From CAVWDI01 sp963753725 (GTDB lineage Bacteria > Chloroflexota > Anaerolineae > Anaerolineales > UBA4823), in NCBI GenBank assembly GCA_963753725.1, contig CAVWDI010000002.1, positions 1-64,000 of the forward strand: a stretch of DNA of 64,000 nt, given 5' to 3'. Position numbers and translations under genes: made by a program. A model generated the notes under the pieces. It ran no database searches. It saw only the letters and a list, made by a program, of their open reading frames with translations, and was not told the DNA's origin. Positions 17,370-27,694 of the stretch are shown piece after piece. Within the stretch, counting starts at the first letter, position 1. Each line of letters starts with the position of its first letter.

Positions 17370-18288
17370 ACGTATTGTCAGATTGGTTTATGACGGTGGA
17401 AAGGGCGAACGCCTCGACAAATACCTGGTAGACTGCCTGCCCGAATTCTCCCGCTCGCGTTTACAATCGATGATCAAAAGCGGCTGTGTCACAATCGATG
17501 GCATTATAATCAGCAAAACCGGCGAATCGCTCTCCCCCGGATCCACCGTGCAGGTTGATGTTCCAGCGCCAATCCCTACAGACTTGATTCCGGAAGATAT
17601 TCCATTAGACATTATCTTTGAAAACGAGGATTGTATGGTGGTGGATAAACCGGCCGGCATGGTAGTCCACCCGGCTGCTGGTCATGAGACGGGCACATTG
17701 GTGCACGCGGCCCTCAGCCATGCCCCCCAGATGGAAGGTATCGGCGGTGAGGGCAGACCAGGGGTGGTGCACCGCCTGGACAAAGACACTTCCGGCGTTA
17801 TTATTCTGGCTAAGAATGACAAAACCCTCCACTGGCTGCAGGACCAATTCCGCCAGCGAAAAGTCGGAAAAACTTACCTGGCGCTTGTCGATGGAATTCC
17901 CGCGACACCCTCGGGCAGAATAGAAGCAGCCATCGGACGTGACCCCAGGCTGCGCCGGAAAATGGCTGTCGTTTCCCCCAAAAAAGGCAGACAGGCTGTT
18001 ACAGAATACGAACTTTTGGAGGAATTTCCCGAACACACGTTCCTGGAAGTCCATCCAATCACCGGACGTACACACCAGATCCGCTTGCATATGTTGTTTA
18101 TTAACTGCCCGGTGGCCGGGGACACGCTGTACGGCAAACGAGGTGGGTCTATTCTCCTGAAGCGCCTCTTCTTACACGCCAGCCGTTTACAAATCCGGCT
18201 GCCGGGGGAAAGTGAGCTGCACACTTTTGAAGCGCCGCTGCCGGGTGAACTCGAAGGTGTATTAATCGAGTTACGGGAGAACAGCTAA
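17362..18288 (+). CDS. rluD: RluD-type 23S rRNA pseudouridine synthase
   Basis: 308 aa from GTG 17362, with GAGGAAG a few bases upstream inside the end of lspA. An N-terminal S4 domain (GERLDKYLVDCLPEFSRSRLQSMI) is followed by the RsuA/RluA catalytic domain; catalytic Asp lies in HRLDKDTSGVII, and ITGRTHQIRLH is the usual late motif. The family makes pseudouridines in large-subunit rRNA; the lspA-rluD pair is widespread. RluD versus RluC/RluA cannot be settled from the sequence alone. Confidence 0.92.
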   Translation: MSERIVRLVYDGGKGERLDKYLVDCLPEFSRSRLQSMIKSGCVTIDGIIISKTGESLSPGSTVQVDVPAPIPTDLIPEDIPLDIIFENEDCMVVDKPAGMVVHPAAGHETGTLVHAALSHAPQMEGIGGEGRPGVVHRLDKDTSGVIILAKNDKTLHWLQDQFRQRKVGKTYLALVDGIPATPSGRIEAAIGRDPRLRRKMAVVSPKKGRQAVTEYELLEEFPEHTFLEVHPITGRTHQIRLHMLFINCPVAGDTLYGKRGGSILLKRLFLHASRLQIRLPGESELHTFEAPLPGELEGVLIELRENS

Positions 18289-18352
18289 TCGCCTCGGCAG
18301 AATTAACCCTTACAACAGCTGCCAAAATAAAAATACGAACCAGGGATGGATC

Positions 18353-19391
18353 ATGAAAATTGTAGATTTACGATCTGATACAGTAACCCAACCAACCCCC
18401 GAAATGCGCGCCGCAATGGCTCAAGCCGCGGTGGGAGACGATGTATATGGGGAAGACCCTACCGTCAACCGTTTGCAGCAGATGGCGGCAGAGATGCTTG
18501 GTAAAGAAGCTGGACTTTTTATACCAAGCGGAACCATGGGCAATTTAAGCGCAGTTTTAGCCCACTGCGGCCGCGGGGATGAGGTAATTCTGGGACACCT
18601 TTCACACACGTTTGTTTATGAATGCGGGGGAATATCCTCCCTGGGCGGCGTGCATTCCCACCAGATAAGAAACCAACCCGATGGAACGCTGGAACTGGAT
18701 GATATCCGGGAGGCCGTTCGCAGCGATGACCCCCATTTCCCAGTAACCCGGCTGATCATTCTTGAGAATACCCACAACCGCTGCGGCGGCGTTTCAATCG
18801 ACATGGAATATACGGACCAGGTGGCAGCTATCGCCAGGGAACATGATATAAAGCTGCATCTGGATGGCGCCAGGATTTTTAACGCCGCAGCTGCCCTTGG
18901 TGTGAGCGCTCGAGACCTGGCCGAACCTTTCGATTCGGTCACCTTCTGTCTGAGCAAAGGGCTGTGTGCGCCAGTTGGTTCCGTGCTTTGCGGCTCAAAA
19001 AAATTCATCCACCAGGCTCACCGGGTTCGCAAACAGCTGGGAGGCGGAATGCGTCAGGCTGGCATATTGGCTGCTGCGGGAATTGTTGCCCTGGAAAGCA
19101 TGGTCGACCGGCTGGGTGAAGACCACGTCCGCGCCGAAATGCTGGGCGCTGGGTTAAAAGAGATTCCCGGTATTCTGGTTGATCCTGGATCACCGAGTTC
19201 GAACATGATCTACATTAACTTGGATCGGGATATTGTACCGATGGATGCAGTTAAAGGTGGCGGCCTTGCTGGACGAAGTGGGGGTCAAGGTTGGCGTGAC
19301 CAGCCAGGACCGCATGCGCTTGGTGACACATTATTGGATCGGCGATGATGACGTCGATACCGCGCTGAATGCTTTTAGAGAAGTTCTGTGA
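18353..19391 (+). pseudogene. ltaE: Low-specificity L-threonine aldolase, frameshifted near the end
   Basis: PLP enzyme cleaving L-threonine or allo-threonine to glycine and acetaldehyde. It has VDLRSDTVTQPTPEMR at the N-terminus, GDDVYGEDPTVN, and the PLP-binding Lys in FCLSKGLCAPVGS. The frame shifts at the A-run 19253-19255: removing one A gives KVAALLDEVGVKVGVTSQDRMRLVTHYWIGDDDVDTAL..., a normal ending at the TGA 19389-19391. As sequenced, the frame runs out at 19348 with a nonsense tail. Very likely a one-base error. Independent of its neighbours metabolically. Confidence 0.9.
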
Positions 19392-19684
19392 TATGGGGCG
19401 CATGTTATAATATTTGATCATTACAGGCTGGGATATGTAAATCTCAGCTTGTTTATTAATGGCTGATTAAATGGTAGGTGGACACACCCATATTTACTCA
19501 TTATTGTCGTTATCTCAGCGGGGCGGCTATGCATCACTGACCTCCAAGCCACAACTGCGCTCTTGTTTAAATATCGTGATCTTGCTCCTGCTTCTGCAAT
19601 CTGCCGTACAGCGTTATACCGGCAGGAATGGTAACCTAATCGCTCTAATATTTTCCGAAATTTAAGGGAAAGGAGAAGATAAAC

Positions 19685-20521
19685 ATGAACGAATACTATA
19701 CTCTCCAACAAATCGACGAAGTCGCGGCTGCAGTAAGCGCTCTTTCAGATACCAAACCAATTGTGGGTTTGACCCTGGGCTCAGGCCTGGGAGCGCTGGC
19801 GGATTCAGTTGAAAACAGGGTAGTTATCCCTTATGGTGATCTGCCTTACTGGCCTGTCTCGACTGTGAAAGGACATACTGGTCAATTGGTGCTGGGGGTC
19901 CTTGAAGGAAAACCTGTGGTTGTAATGCAGGGGCGTGCCCACTATTATGAAGGCTATAGTATGCCGCAAATTGGTCTTCCGGTGCGGGTTATGCAGCGGA
20001 TTGGTATCGAAATATTCATTGTTACAAACGCCGCAGGCGGCGTAAATCCGGACTTTGTACCGGGGGATGTAATGTTAATCACCGATCATATTAATCTTAT
20101 TGGAATGGCTGGCGCGACACCTTTGCGCGGACCAAATCTGGATCAATTCGGACCCAGATTTCCTGATATGGGTCAACCATACGATTACCAGTTGGCGGAT
20201 TTAGCGCGTGGTGTCGCGGCTGAAGCAGGCATCACCCTGCGGGAAGGCGTTTACGTATCGCTGGCCGGTCCATCGTTCGAATCACCTGCGGATTTGCGCT
20301 TTTTACGTGCAGTTGGTGTGGACGCTGTCGGTATGTCCACCGTTCCAGAGGTGATCGTAGCTCGCCACGGCGGGACAAAAGTGCTCGGTATTTCTGGGAT
20401 TAGCAACAAAGCTAATCTGGACGGAACTACACTCACAACCCATGAAGAAGTGCTTGAAGCCGGTGAAATAATCGTTCCTAAATTGCTGAGAATTATTCGG
20501 ACAGTACTGTCTCGTTTATAA
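19685..20521 (+). CDS. punA: Trimeric purine nucleoside phosphorylase
   Basis: 278 aa from ATG 19685, preceded by AAAGGAGAAG. Family motifs in order: LTLGSGLGALAD, the phosphate-site GHTGQLVLG and QGRAHYYEGY, VTNAAGGVNPDFVPGDVMLITDHINL, and GVYVSLAGPSFESPAD; the base-contact Asn is in GISNKANLDG, as in the trimeric, 6-oxopurine-specific class. It phosphorolyses inosine or guanosine to base plus ribose-1-phosphate for purine salvage. It appears to be a single-gene unit; a 290-base gap precedes it. Confidence 0.93.
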   Translation: MNEYYTLQQIDEVAAAVSALSDTKPIVGLTLGSGLGALADSVENRVVIPYGDLPYWPVSTVKGHTGQLVLGVLEGKPVVVMQGRAHYYEGYSMPQIGLPVRVMQRIGIEIFIVTNAAGGVNPDFVPGDVMLITDHINLIGMAGATPLRGPNLDQFGPRFPDMGQPYDYQLADLARGVAAEAGITLREGVYVSLAGPSFESPADLRFLRAVGVDAVGMSTVPEVIVARHGGTKVLGISGISNKANLDGTTLTTHEEVLEAGEIIVPKLLRIIRTVLSRL

Positions 20522-20605
20522 TAATCTTTGCTTTTTAGATTTCTGTTGTCAATAAATGTTGGCGAAACCTGCTAACAAATCTGAATACTCTATGTGAGGA
20601 GGGGC

Positions 20606-21316
20606 ATGGAAGAAGCAATCGGCTTTTTTCGCGCCTTTGAAATTTGGATATATTTACTGATCGGATTAGGGGCGTTATTTTTTATTCGTAAGTTTGTCCT
20701 GGCCTGGCAGGAGCTCAAAGACGCGGCATTTGGATTGGAGCGTGAAGGCGCCCAGGCGCGACTGAACCAATCCGCGACAATGCTTGTCCTGCTGCTTTCA
20801 ATGGCAGTATCCGAATTTGTCCTGGTTTACTTTATCGCACCAGCAGTGCCAGGCGTTGCCTCGCTGGCTACCCCGACTATGAACCCGCTTGCTACACCAA
20901 CAATTACGCTGTCCGCAGATTTGGCGAATCCAGCTGAAAATGAAGCCGCCGCCACCCAGCAGATCAACCAGGCTGCGTTAAGTGCAGGCTGTAATCCTGA
21001 TGAGAGCCAAATATCATTTCCGCTGGCAGGTCAGGAAACAAGCGGCGTAGTCGAAATTCTGGGAACGGCAGATACGCCCAATTTCGGTTTTTACAAACTG
21101 GAGATAAAAAAACCGGAGGAAACCGTCTGGCTCACCCTTCAAGCTGGAAACCAGGCCGTCCGGGATGGCAAGCTTGGGGATTGGGATACCCGGCGGCTGA
21201 CTCCGGGAGAGTATCAGCTTGGACTGGTTATCGTAGACAACGAAGCCCAGTCTTCACTGCCGTGTATTATTAACGTTCGAGTAATCAGAACCGCGGAAGG
21301 CACCCAAGTTCCATAG
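20606..21316 (+). CDS. Membrane protein with two N-terminal helices and a C-terminal beta domain
   Basis: ATG 20606 follows a strong GAGGAGGGG site. There are two membrane helices (about residues 12-30 and 54-77), then a Thr/Ala-rich linker and a folded domain with ISFPLAGQETSGVVEILGTADTPNFGFYKLEI. This block (ILGTA..xNFxxYxLE) is a beta-sandwich repeat I recall from Chloroflexota secreted proteins, often fused to penicillin-binding or other wall proteins; function not established. It is 12 bases before the acetyltransferase gene. Confidence 0.7.
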   Translation: MEEAIGFFRAFEIWIYLLIGLGALFFIRKFVLAWQELKDAAFGLEREGAQARLNQSATMLVLLLSMAVSEFVLVYFIAPAVPGVASLATPTMNPLATPTITLSADLANPAENEAAATQQINQAALSAGCNPDESQISFPLAGQETSGVVEILGTADTPNFGFYKLEIKKPEETVWLTLQAGNQAVRDGKLGDWDTRRLTPGEYQLGLVIVDNEAQSSLPCIINVRVIRTAEGTQVP

Positions 21317-21327
21317 AGAATTACGCT

Positions 21328-21873
21328 ATGTCCAAAATAAATATCCGACCAGCCATCGCCGACGATATCCCCCAACTTATGCGCCTCGAACATAACTATG
21401 AGACCGATTTCGTGTGGCAGATGGAATTCCAATCCTCCGGGGATCAAAAGCGTGTGTCAACAACATTTCGCCGGATCAGGCTGCCTCGCACACAGCGAGT
21501 CGAATACCCGCGCTCACCTAAATCAATGCTGGCCGATTGGACCAGCCGCTCTGCCCTGCTTGTTGCGTCAATGGATATCAATTCGATTGGATATATCAGC
21601 CTTGATCTGAACCATTCGCCCTCCACTACCTGGGCAACAGATCTGGTTGTGGCGCGCCCTTTCCGGCGCAAAGGTGTCGCAACTGCGCTGATATTATCAG
21701 CTATTGAATGGGGCTCAAATCATGCCAGCCGGCAGCTTGTGCTTGAATTACAGCTCAGGAATCATGCAGGCATCAAACTGGCTCAAAAATATGGATTCGA
21801 TTTTTGCGGCTATAATGACAGGTACTTTGACAATAATGATATAGCAATTTTCTTCGCCAAAGCGCTGCAATAA
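21328..21873 (+). CDS. GNAT-family acetyltransferase
   Basis: 181 aa. The acetyl-CoA loop RPFRRKGVATALI lies near residues 110-122 and is followed by the late LKxAQKYGFDFCGYNDRYF pattern. The N-terminal third (QMEFQSSGDQKRVSTTFRRIRLPRTQRVEYP) is unusual. Acceptor unknown. It lies 12 bases after the membrane-protein gene. Confidence 0.83.
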   Translation: MSKINIRPAIADDIPQLMRLEHNYETDFVWQMEFQSSGDQKRVSTTFRRIRLPRTQRVEYPRSPKSMLADWTSRSALLVASMDINSIGYISLDLNHSPSTTWATDLVVARPFRRKGVATALILSAIEWGSNHASRQLVLELQLRNHAGIKLAQKYGFDFCGYNDRYFDNNDIAIFFAKALQ

Positions 21874-21973
21874 GATTATACTTTTAGTCTGAAATGATAG
21901 TCCAATTCTAATCACCGAAAATCAGGAAGGGAATTCGTTCTTACTCGACTGGTAAATACAAACAATTTTTGTT

Positions 21974-23926
21974 ATGTACGAAATTATTGTTGGTTTCCTG
22001 CGTGCATTCAACGAACTGTTGACCGCTGGTGTAGCGATCACCGCATTTTCGCTGCTCCTGTATGCGCTTTCATTTAATTTACGAGATCGAGTCGCCCGCT
22101 CTTTTGCCATCATCCTGCTGTGCGTTGTCACGGTTTACGTTGGCGAAGCATTAAGCGTGGTCGCGGGCACCCCAGAATTACTGCAGTTCTGGTTCAAGTT
22201 CCAATGGTTGGGGATTATCTTTCTGCCTTCGGCTTACCTGCATTTTTCAGGCGCTATCCTGGCGACCACTGGAAAACCATCCCGCGGCCGGCGCAGACTT
22301 GCCGTTCGCCTCAGCTACTTGCTCTCTATTATCTTTGTTATCACACTGTTTGCTTCTCTATTAGTCGGGCCCATTGTCCAGGATGACCAATTTACCACCC
22401 ATCTGCAGCCCACGCTATTGACGCTGGTATTCACTGGTTTATACATCTTTGCTATGGCTGTGTCCTGGTGGAACTTCTGGCGCGCTTACCAGCGTACTGT
22501 TACCAGCGCCAGCCGCCGCAGGATGAGATACCTTATTGCCGGGGCGCTTGCTCCCGCATTAGGCACATTCCCATATTTACTTTTTGGCTCTCAAGTTGCT
22601 GCTCAGTTCCCGGTATTATTCTGGGTAGGGGTTATCCTCAGCAATATGGTCGTTTCAGTCTTGTTGGTCCTTATGGCATACGCAGTCGCATTTTTCGGTG
22701 TTGCCTGGCCTGACCGGGTCGTGAAACGACGTCTATTTAAATGGCTTATGCGAGGCCCCGTAACCGCATCTACGGTACTCGCCATTACCACCCTGGTGTC
22801 AAGGATAGGCAGCAGACTTGAAATTGAAATTTCAACAGCCATTCCGGTTCTGATGGTGGGATCGATTTTAGTCCTTGAACATTTAATCACGCTGAGCGCG
22901 CCGGCGTGGGAACGGTTTCTGTTTCCAGTACGCGACCGCGATGAGCTGGAAAGACTGGCTGCTCTGGAAGACCGGCTGCTTACTTTAGATGACCTGCATC
23001 AATTTCTGGAAGCGGTTTTAGCAGCGGTGTGCGATCAACTGCAGGTTTCGAGTGGTTTTATCGCGGGACTGGGACCGAAAGGGTTGGACATGCTGGTGAT
23101 GATTGGAGATCAACAGTTGCTGGATAGAGAAAATCTTTCCGCAAACCTGCTCCAGGAAGTCGTGCAGAATGGTCACAAACGCGGAATTTTTAAATCAGGC
23201 GATATTTGGCTGGTGCCTCTGTTCGATGAAAATAAGGATCGCGAAGAGATGCTGGGTCTGTTAGGTATATTTCGCCAGACAGAGAGTGAGCTGGATGAAG
23301 ATCAATCTGAAGCGCTTTCAATCCTGGTTGAACGAGCAAGCCTGGCTTTAAAAGACCGGAGCATTCAACAACAAGCATTCAGTTCATTAGAAGAACTGGC
23401 GCCGCAAATAGATATGATCCACCAGTTGCGGGCAGCGGCTCGATATGATGGCAGTGAAATCCTTACCACACCAGAAGCGATCACCGGTTCAAAAGACCTC
23501 CCGCAGTGGGTTAAAGATGCTCTCAGCCATTACTGGGGCGGTCCCAAACTCACTGAAAGCCCATTAATGGATCTTCAAGTTGTCCAGAAAGCGCTCCCAG
23601 AGCATGATGAAAACCCAACCAACGCTCTGAGGGCAATCTTGCGCAACGCGGTTGATCAAGTGCGGCCCGAAGGAGAGCGAAGGTTTACCGCGGAATGGAT
23701 TTTATACAATATATTAGAAATGAAATTTTTAGAAGGGCGCAAGGTGCGCAATGTGGCCATGCGGCTGGCAATGTCTGAGGCCGACCTTTACCGCAAGCAG
23801 CGCGTGGCGATAGAAGCGGTTGCGAATGCTATTATAGAAATGGAAAAACAAGCCAGGCAGGATGAAGCGTTTTCAATACAGGGTAAAGGATACATTGCGG
23901 AAGCGCCTCTATCAGAACTAGAATAA
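21974..23926 (+). CDS. Large membrane sensor-like protein with GAF-like and C-terminal HTH-like regions
   Basis: 650 aa. Residues 1-310 hold about eight hydrophobic segments resembling the 7TM sensor domain of histidine kinases. Residues about 335-480 resemble a GAF domain (LDDLHQFLEAVLAAVCDQLQVSSGFIA ... LVERASLALKD). The last 150 residues (TAEWILYNILEMKFLEGRKVRNVAMRLAMSEADLYRKQRVAIEAVANAIIEME) look helical with an HTH-like AMRLAMSEADLYRKQRVAI, and no histidine-kinase H-box or ATPase motif is present. I infer a membrane-bound one-component regulator. ATG 21974; the next gene starts 15 bases after its stop. Confidence 0.6.
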   Translation: MYEIIVGFLRAFNELLTAGVAITAFSLLLYALSFNLRDRVARSFAIILLCVVTVYVGEALSVVAGTPELLQFWFKFQWLGIIFLPSAYLHFSGAILATTGKPSRGRRRLAVRLSYLLSIIFVITLFASLLVGPIVQDDQFTTHLQPTLLTLVFTGLYIFAMAVSWWNFWRAYQRTVTSASRRRMRYLIAGALAPALGTFPYLLFGSQVAAQFPVLFWVGVILSNMVVSVLLVLMAYAVAFFGVAWPDRVVKRRLFKWLMRGPVTASTVLAITTLVSRIGSRLEIEISTAIPVLMVGSILVLEHLITLSAPAWERFLFPVRDRDELERLAALEDRLLTLDDLHQFLEAVLAAVCDQLQVSSGFIAGLGPKGLDMLVMIGDQQLLDRENLSANLLQEVVQNGHKRGIFKSGDIWLVPLFDENKDREEMLGLLGIFRQTESELDEDQSEALSILVERASLALKDRSIQQQAFSSLEELAPQIDMIHQLRAAARYDGSEILTTPEAITGSKDLPQWVKDALSHYWGGPKLTESPLMDLQVVQKALPEHDENPTNALRAILRNAVDQVRPEGERRFTAEWILYNILEMKFLEGRKVRNVAMRLAMSEADLYRKQRVAIEAVANAIIEMEKQARQDEAFSIQGKGYIAEAPLSELE

Positions 23927-23940
23927 GGGAGGTAGTTTTA

Positions 23941-24938
23941 ATGGTAAACGAAGATTACCAGGGTAGTGAGGGTGGCTTATCAGCCGAGGATATCGGAGAA
24001 GGCCCACCGCCGTTGGATGCATCATGGTGGCAGGCGATTTTGGCTGAAGATGAAAATAGAAAAGAGGTTTTCTCTGAGCAGGGCGAACAATATGATGGAG
24101 GGTACGAAAATCCATTTGCGGATCAACCAGGTCATTTTCGCCCGGAGCAAATCGAATGGGAAACGGTTTCCCAACTTTACGAGCAAGATCAGCTGATTGA
24201 ACTGCAGGTAATCGGATTCAACCGGGGCGGTCTCTTAGTCGATGGGCAGTGCTTGCAGGGATTTGTTCCGGTTTCCCACCTGTTGGGGGTACGCTGCGAT
24301 GCGAAGGACGTCGAAAAGCGTTTAAAATCATATGTTGGACGCATGTTGATGCTGAAGGTCATCGAATGCGACAAAGAAAACAGCCGTGTCGTTTTTTCTG
24401 AACGCGCTGCTTTAACGGAACCTGGAGCTCGTATTCAATTGTTGAACAACCTGCAGCCTGGCGATTGTGTACGCGGAAAGGTCACCAACATAACTGATTT
24501 TGGTGTTTTTGTTGATTTAGGCGGCGTAGAGGGACTGGTTCACGTCTCTGAAATATCATGGGGTCGAGTTCAGCACCCCTCTGATATAGTAACTACTGGA
24601 CAAGAGGTAGAAGCCTATGTCATACAGGTAGATCAAGAGCGATCTAGAATTGCATTATCCTTTAAACAGATGCAGCCAAACCCCTGGCTAACGGTTGATG
24701 AACGCTATTATCCAGGATTAAAACGGAGGCTGTGGTTACCAGTATCGTTTCGTTCGGAGCTTTTGCAAGGCTCGAAGAGGGTCTGGATGGTTTGATTCAT
24801 ATATCAGAAATGGGCCTTGAGGAAGGAGAAGTGATACCCGAAAGCATGCTCGAGGAAGGCCAACACGTTCAAGTTTGCATAGTGCATGTTGATGTTGCTA
24901 AACAACGATTGGGGTTGAGTTTGCAATTAGACGATTGA
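23941..24938 (+). pseudogene. S1-domain RNA-binding protein (ribosomal S1-like), frameshifted
   Basis: An acidic N-terminal extension of about 80 residues precedes three S1 domains. The second is textbook (GDCVRGKVTNITDFGVFVDLGGVEGLVHVSEISWG). The third continues in the other frame from about 24732 (EAVVTSIVSFGAFARLEEGLDGLIHISEMG ... LSLQLDD) to 24938. The A-run at 24720-24723 is one short: a fifth A restores the frame (LKTEAVVTSIV). Likely an indel error. It may be the S1 protein of the small subunit or a paralogue; the number of domains does not decide it. Co-directional with the preceding regulator gene. Confidence 0.8.
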
Positions 24939-24957
24939 TAAACAAGTGTAGCCGGGG

Positions 24958-25545
24958 ATGTGGGAAACTTTTATTAAACGTATGTGTTGGATCGCAATTG
25001 GATTGACCGGCGGACTGCTGGGAGCGGGCATCCTTTATCTGACCAGCAGCCAACCGAAGGGTATTCCAATTCAATTAAACCAAAAACCGACCGCTGCGCC
25101 AATTGTCATTCATGTAGTCGGCGCGGTAAAAAACCCCGGCGTATATTCGCTCCCTTACAAAAGCCGGACTCTGGATGTCATTGAAGCTGCCGGTGGATAC
25201 CTTCCAGCAGCAGATCAGGGAGCTTTAAATCTAGCAGGATACCTTCAAGATGGCGACCGGGTCAGCGTGCCAGAGACCATCACCATAACACAAAGCAGGA
25301 AAGCGTTCACAAATCCCCAGTTCGATTTGCCAGATGCACCAGCAGGACAGCTTATTAATATCAACCAGGCAGCACAAGAAGAACTTGAAAGTCTGCCTGG
25401 GATCGGTGAAATCAGAAGCAGTCAAATTATTGTCTACCGGCAAGAAAATGGATTTTTTACCAGCATTGACCAGATCCAAAAAGTGCCAGGAATTGGTCCG
25501 AAGATCTTCGAGAATATCCAGGCTTATATCACTGTGGATCAATAG
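24958..25545 (+). CDS. comEA: ComEA-like DNA-binding protein (SLBB plus helix-hairpin-helix)
   Basis: 195 aa. One N-terminal membrane helix (residues 8-29), an SLBB domain (VIHVVGAVKNPGVYSLPYKSRTLDVIEAAGG), and a C-terminal HhH2 pair (INQAAQEELESLPGIGEIRSSQIIVYRQENGFFTSIDQIQKVPGIGPKI). In naturally transformable bacteria this protein binds incoming double-stranded DNA at the membrane. The ComEC channel gene is not next to it, unlike the usual pair. Start ATG 24958 after GGGG. Confidence 0.88.
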   Translation: MWETFIKRMCWIAIGLTGGLLGAGILYLTSSQPKGIPIQLNQKPTAAPIVIHVVGAVKNPGVYSLPYKSRTLDVIEAAGGYLPAADQGALNLAGYLQDGDRVSVPETITITQSRKAFTNPQFDLPDAPAGQLININQAAQEELESLPGIGEIRSSQIIVYRQENGFFTSIDQIQKVPGIGPKIFENIQAYITVDQ

Positions 25546-25586
25546 GGCTGATTTTAATTATATTGCCCAAGGACTGTGTTTAATAA

Positions 25587-26486
25587 ATGTCAAATAAACC
25601 AATTCGACCAAAAGGGACTACTACTAGCAGCTTTGGATCTCCTGGGCGGATCAGCCATAACGCGGATGGGTTCTATAACAGCCGCCTCTACCAGGATATT
25701 CCATCGGGCGAAGTCCTTGATTGTCCACAAAATCCGGTTCCTGAGGCCGCACTGAATCAAATCTTATGCTCTTCTTCGGAGGATATGTCAGAACTGCCGG
25801 ATTGCTGTCTGCAGCTCATGGTTACTTCTCCTCCCTATAATGTTGGTAAGGACTACGACAGTAATCTGACTCTGGGTGAGTATCTGACCTTTCTAAGGAG
25901 TATATGGAAAGAGGTGTATCGAGTCCTGGTTTCCGGCGGCAGAGCGTGCATTAATATCGCCAATCTTGGCCGCAGACCATATATCCCGCTGCACGCTTTT
26001 ATCATTCAGGACATGATTGAGCTTGGTTTCCTTATGCGAGGAGAGATCATCTGGAACAAAGGCTCCAGCGCTAGTTCATCCACGGCCTGGGGCAGCTGGC
26101 TTTCGGCCTCCAATCCCACGCTGAGGGACGTTCATGAATATATCCTGGTGTTCTCAAAGGGCAGCAATAAAAGGCACAAACCAGAAAGCGGGACATCCAC
26201 TATCACAAAAGACGAATTTCTGGAGTTCAGTAAGAGTGTGTGGAATTTTCCTGCAGTATCAGCAAAAAAAATCGGGCATCCGGCGCCTTTTCCGATCGAA
26301 CTGCCCCGTCGTTTAATCCAATTCTATACATTTGATGGTGATGTGGTTTTAGACCCCTTTATGGGCAGCGGGCAAGTTGCGATGGCTGCACTTGAAACGG
26401 GCCGCCGTTACGTGGGTTATGAAATCGATCACGAATATGTAGAATTGGCAAATAAGCGCATCTTAGAAATTCATCCCAGCTCGTAA
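25587..26486 (+). CDS. Orphan site-specific DNA methyltransferase (beta class)
   Basis: 299 aa. Catalytic motif IV TSPPYNVGKDY near residues 80-90 precedes the SAM-binding motif DPFMGSGQVAM near 254-264, the beta-class order; SPPY is typical of N4-cytosine or N6-adenine enzymes. A target-recognition insert lies between (GSSASSSTAWGSWLSASNPTLRDVHEYILVFSKG). No restriction endonuclease gene is adjacent, so it is likely an orphan regulatory or housekeeping methylase. It lies 41 bases after comEA. The recognition sequence cannot be read. Confidence 0.87.
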   Translation: MSNKPIRPKGTTTSSFGSPGRISHNADGFYNSRLYQDIPSGEVLDCPQNPVPEAALNQILCSSSEDMSELPDCCLQLMVTSPPYNVGKDYDSNLTLGEYLTFLRSIWKEVYRVLVSGGRACINIANLGRRPYIPLHAFIIQDMIELGFLMRGEIIWNKGSSASSSTAWGSWLSASNPTLRDVHEYILVFSKGSNKRHKPESGTSTITKDEFLEFSKSVWNFPAVSAKKIGHPAPFPIELPRRLIQFYTFDGDVVLDPFMGSGQVAMAALETGRRYVGYEIDHEYVELANKRILEIHPSS

Positions 26487-26517
26487 ACTGCATCGAGTTG
26501 ATCTCGAGGGTTAAACA

Positions 26518-27571
26518 ATGGCTTACCAAGGTGTTCTACATCGATACAATTCTTTATTGGACCTGCCCGCTCACACCTCCCCGGTCACCATGCTAGAGGG
26601 GGATACACCCCTGATTCCGGTGCCGCGCCTGGCGGAAAAACTGGGGGGCGGCTTTGAACTGTACGTCAAATTCGAAGGCTTGAATCCAACCGGTTCGTTC
26701 AAAGACCGCGGCATGACCGCAGCCATCAGCGAAGCCCTGGGGCGCAGTGCAAAAGCAGCCATTTGCGCTTCCACCGGGAATACTGCCGCCAGCGCAGCCG
26801 CATACGCGGCGCGTGCGGGTCTGCGTGCAATTGTGCTTATCCCCCAGGGGAAAGTAGCTGCCGGCAAATTAGCCGGAGCTATCGCCTATGGCGCGCAGGT
26901 TTTTCAGTTGATGGGCTCTTTCGATGATGCCTTGACGATGGTGCTTGAGATCACACAGAAATATCCGATTGCGCTGGTAAATTCATTGAACCCTTTTCGA
27001 ACTCGAAGGCCAGAAGACGGCTGCATTTGAAATTTGCGACACCCTGGGGAGCGCTCCAGATTGGCTGTGCCTGCCGGTGGGAAATGCAGGAAATATCACA
27101 TCATATTGGATGGGTTTCAAACAATACCAGGAAGCAAAAAACACCGGTCTCCCGAAAATTCTGGGAGTCCAGGCTGCAGGTTCAGCGCCGCTGGTCCTCG
27201 GGCACCCGGTAGAGCAGCCCGAGACGGTGGCGACCGCCATTCGTATCGGAAAACCTGCCCGTGGCGAACAGGCATTAGAAGCCGCGCAGCAGTCCGGGGG
27301 CAGGATCATTTCCGTAAGCGATGAGAAGATACTGGAGATGCAGCGTTCGCTGGCGGGTGAAGGGATTTGGGTGGAACCCGCTTCAGCAGCCGGACTGGCT
27401 GGTTTAAAAGAAGAAATTATTTTTGGGCGTTTGGATCCCAATGGCAAAAGGGTCGCTGCAGTTTGCACCGGGCATGGGCTGAAAGACCCCGATATCATCG
27501 TTAAACAGATGGCCTCACCAGTGGTAGTGCCTCCTGAAATCTCGGCTTTCGAGGATTTGATCCTGGGTTAG
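26518..27571 (+). pseudogene. thrC: Threonine synthase, frameshifted in the middle
   Basis: PLP enzyme converting O-phospho-L-homoserine to L-threonine. The first frame holds TMLEGDTPLIPVPRLAEKL, the PLP Lys in NPTGSFKDRGM and STGNTAASAAAYA, and runs to 27030. The frame shifts at 27000-27001: CCTTTTCGAACTCGAAGGC with one A removed reads PFRLEGQKTAAFEICDTL, and the rest (VPVGNAGNITSYWMGF..., AAVCTGHGLKDPD) follows to 27571. Single-base insertion, probably an error, since threonine synthase is normally needed. It follows the DNA methyltransferase gene by 31 bases. Confidence 0.92.
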
Positions 27572-27694
27572 TATTAAATTGACGGATATCTGCGCGGCCG
27601 CAGACACTGATACAATTGGATCGGAAGCTAAATGCAACCAAAAATAAACCTCAACGTATACTGATATAGAAATTATAAAAAAGGAGTGTTCAAC

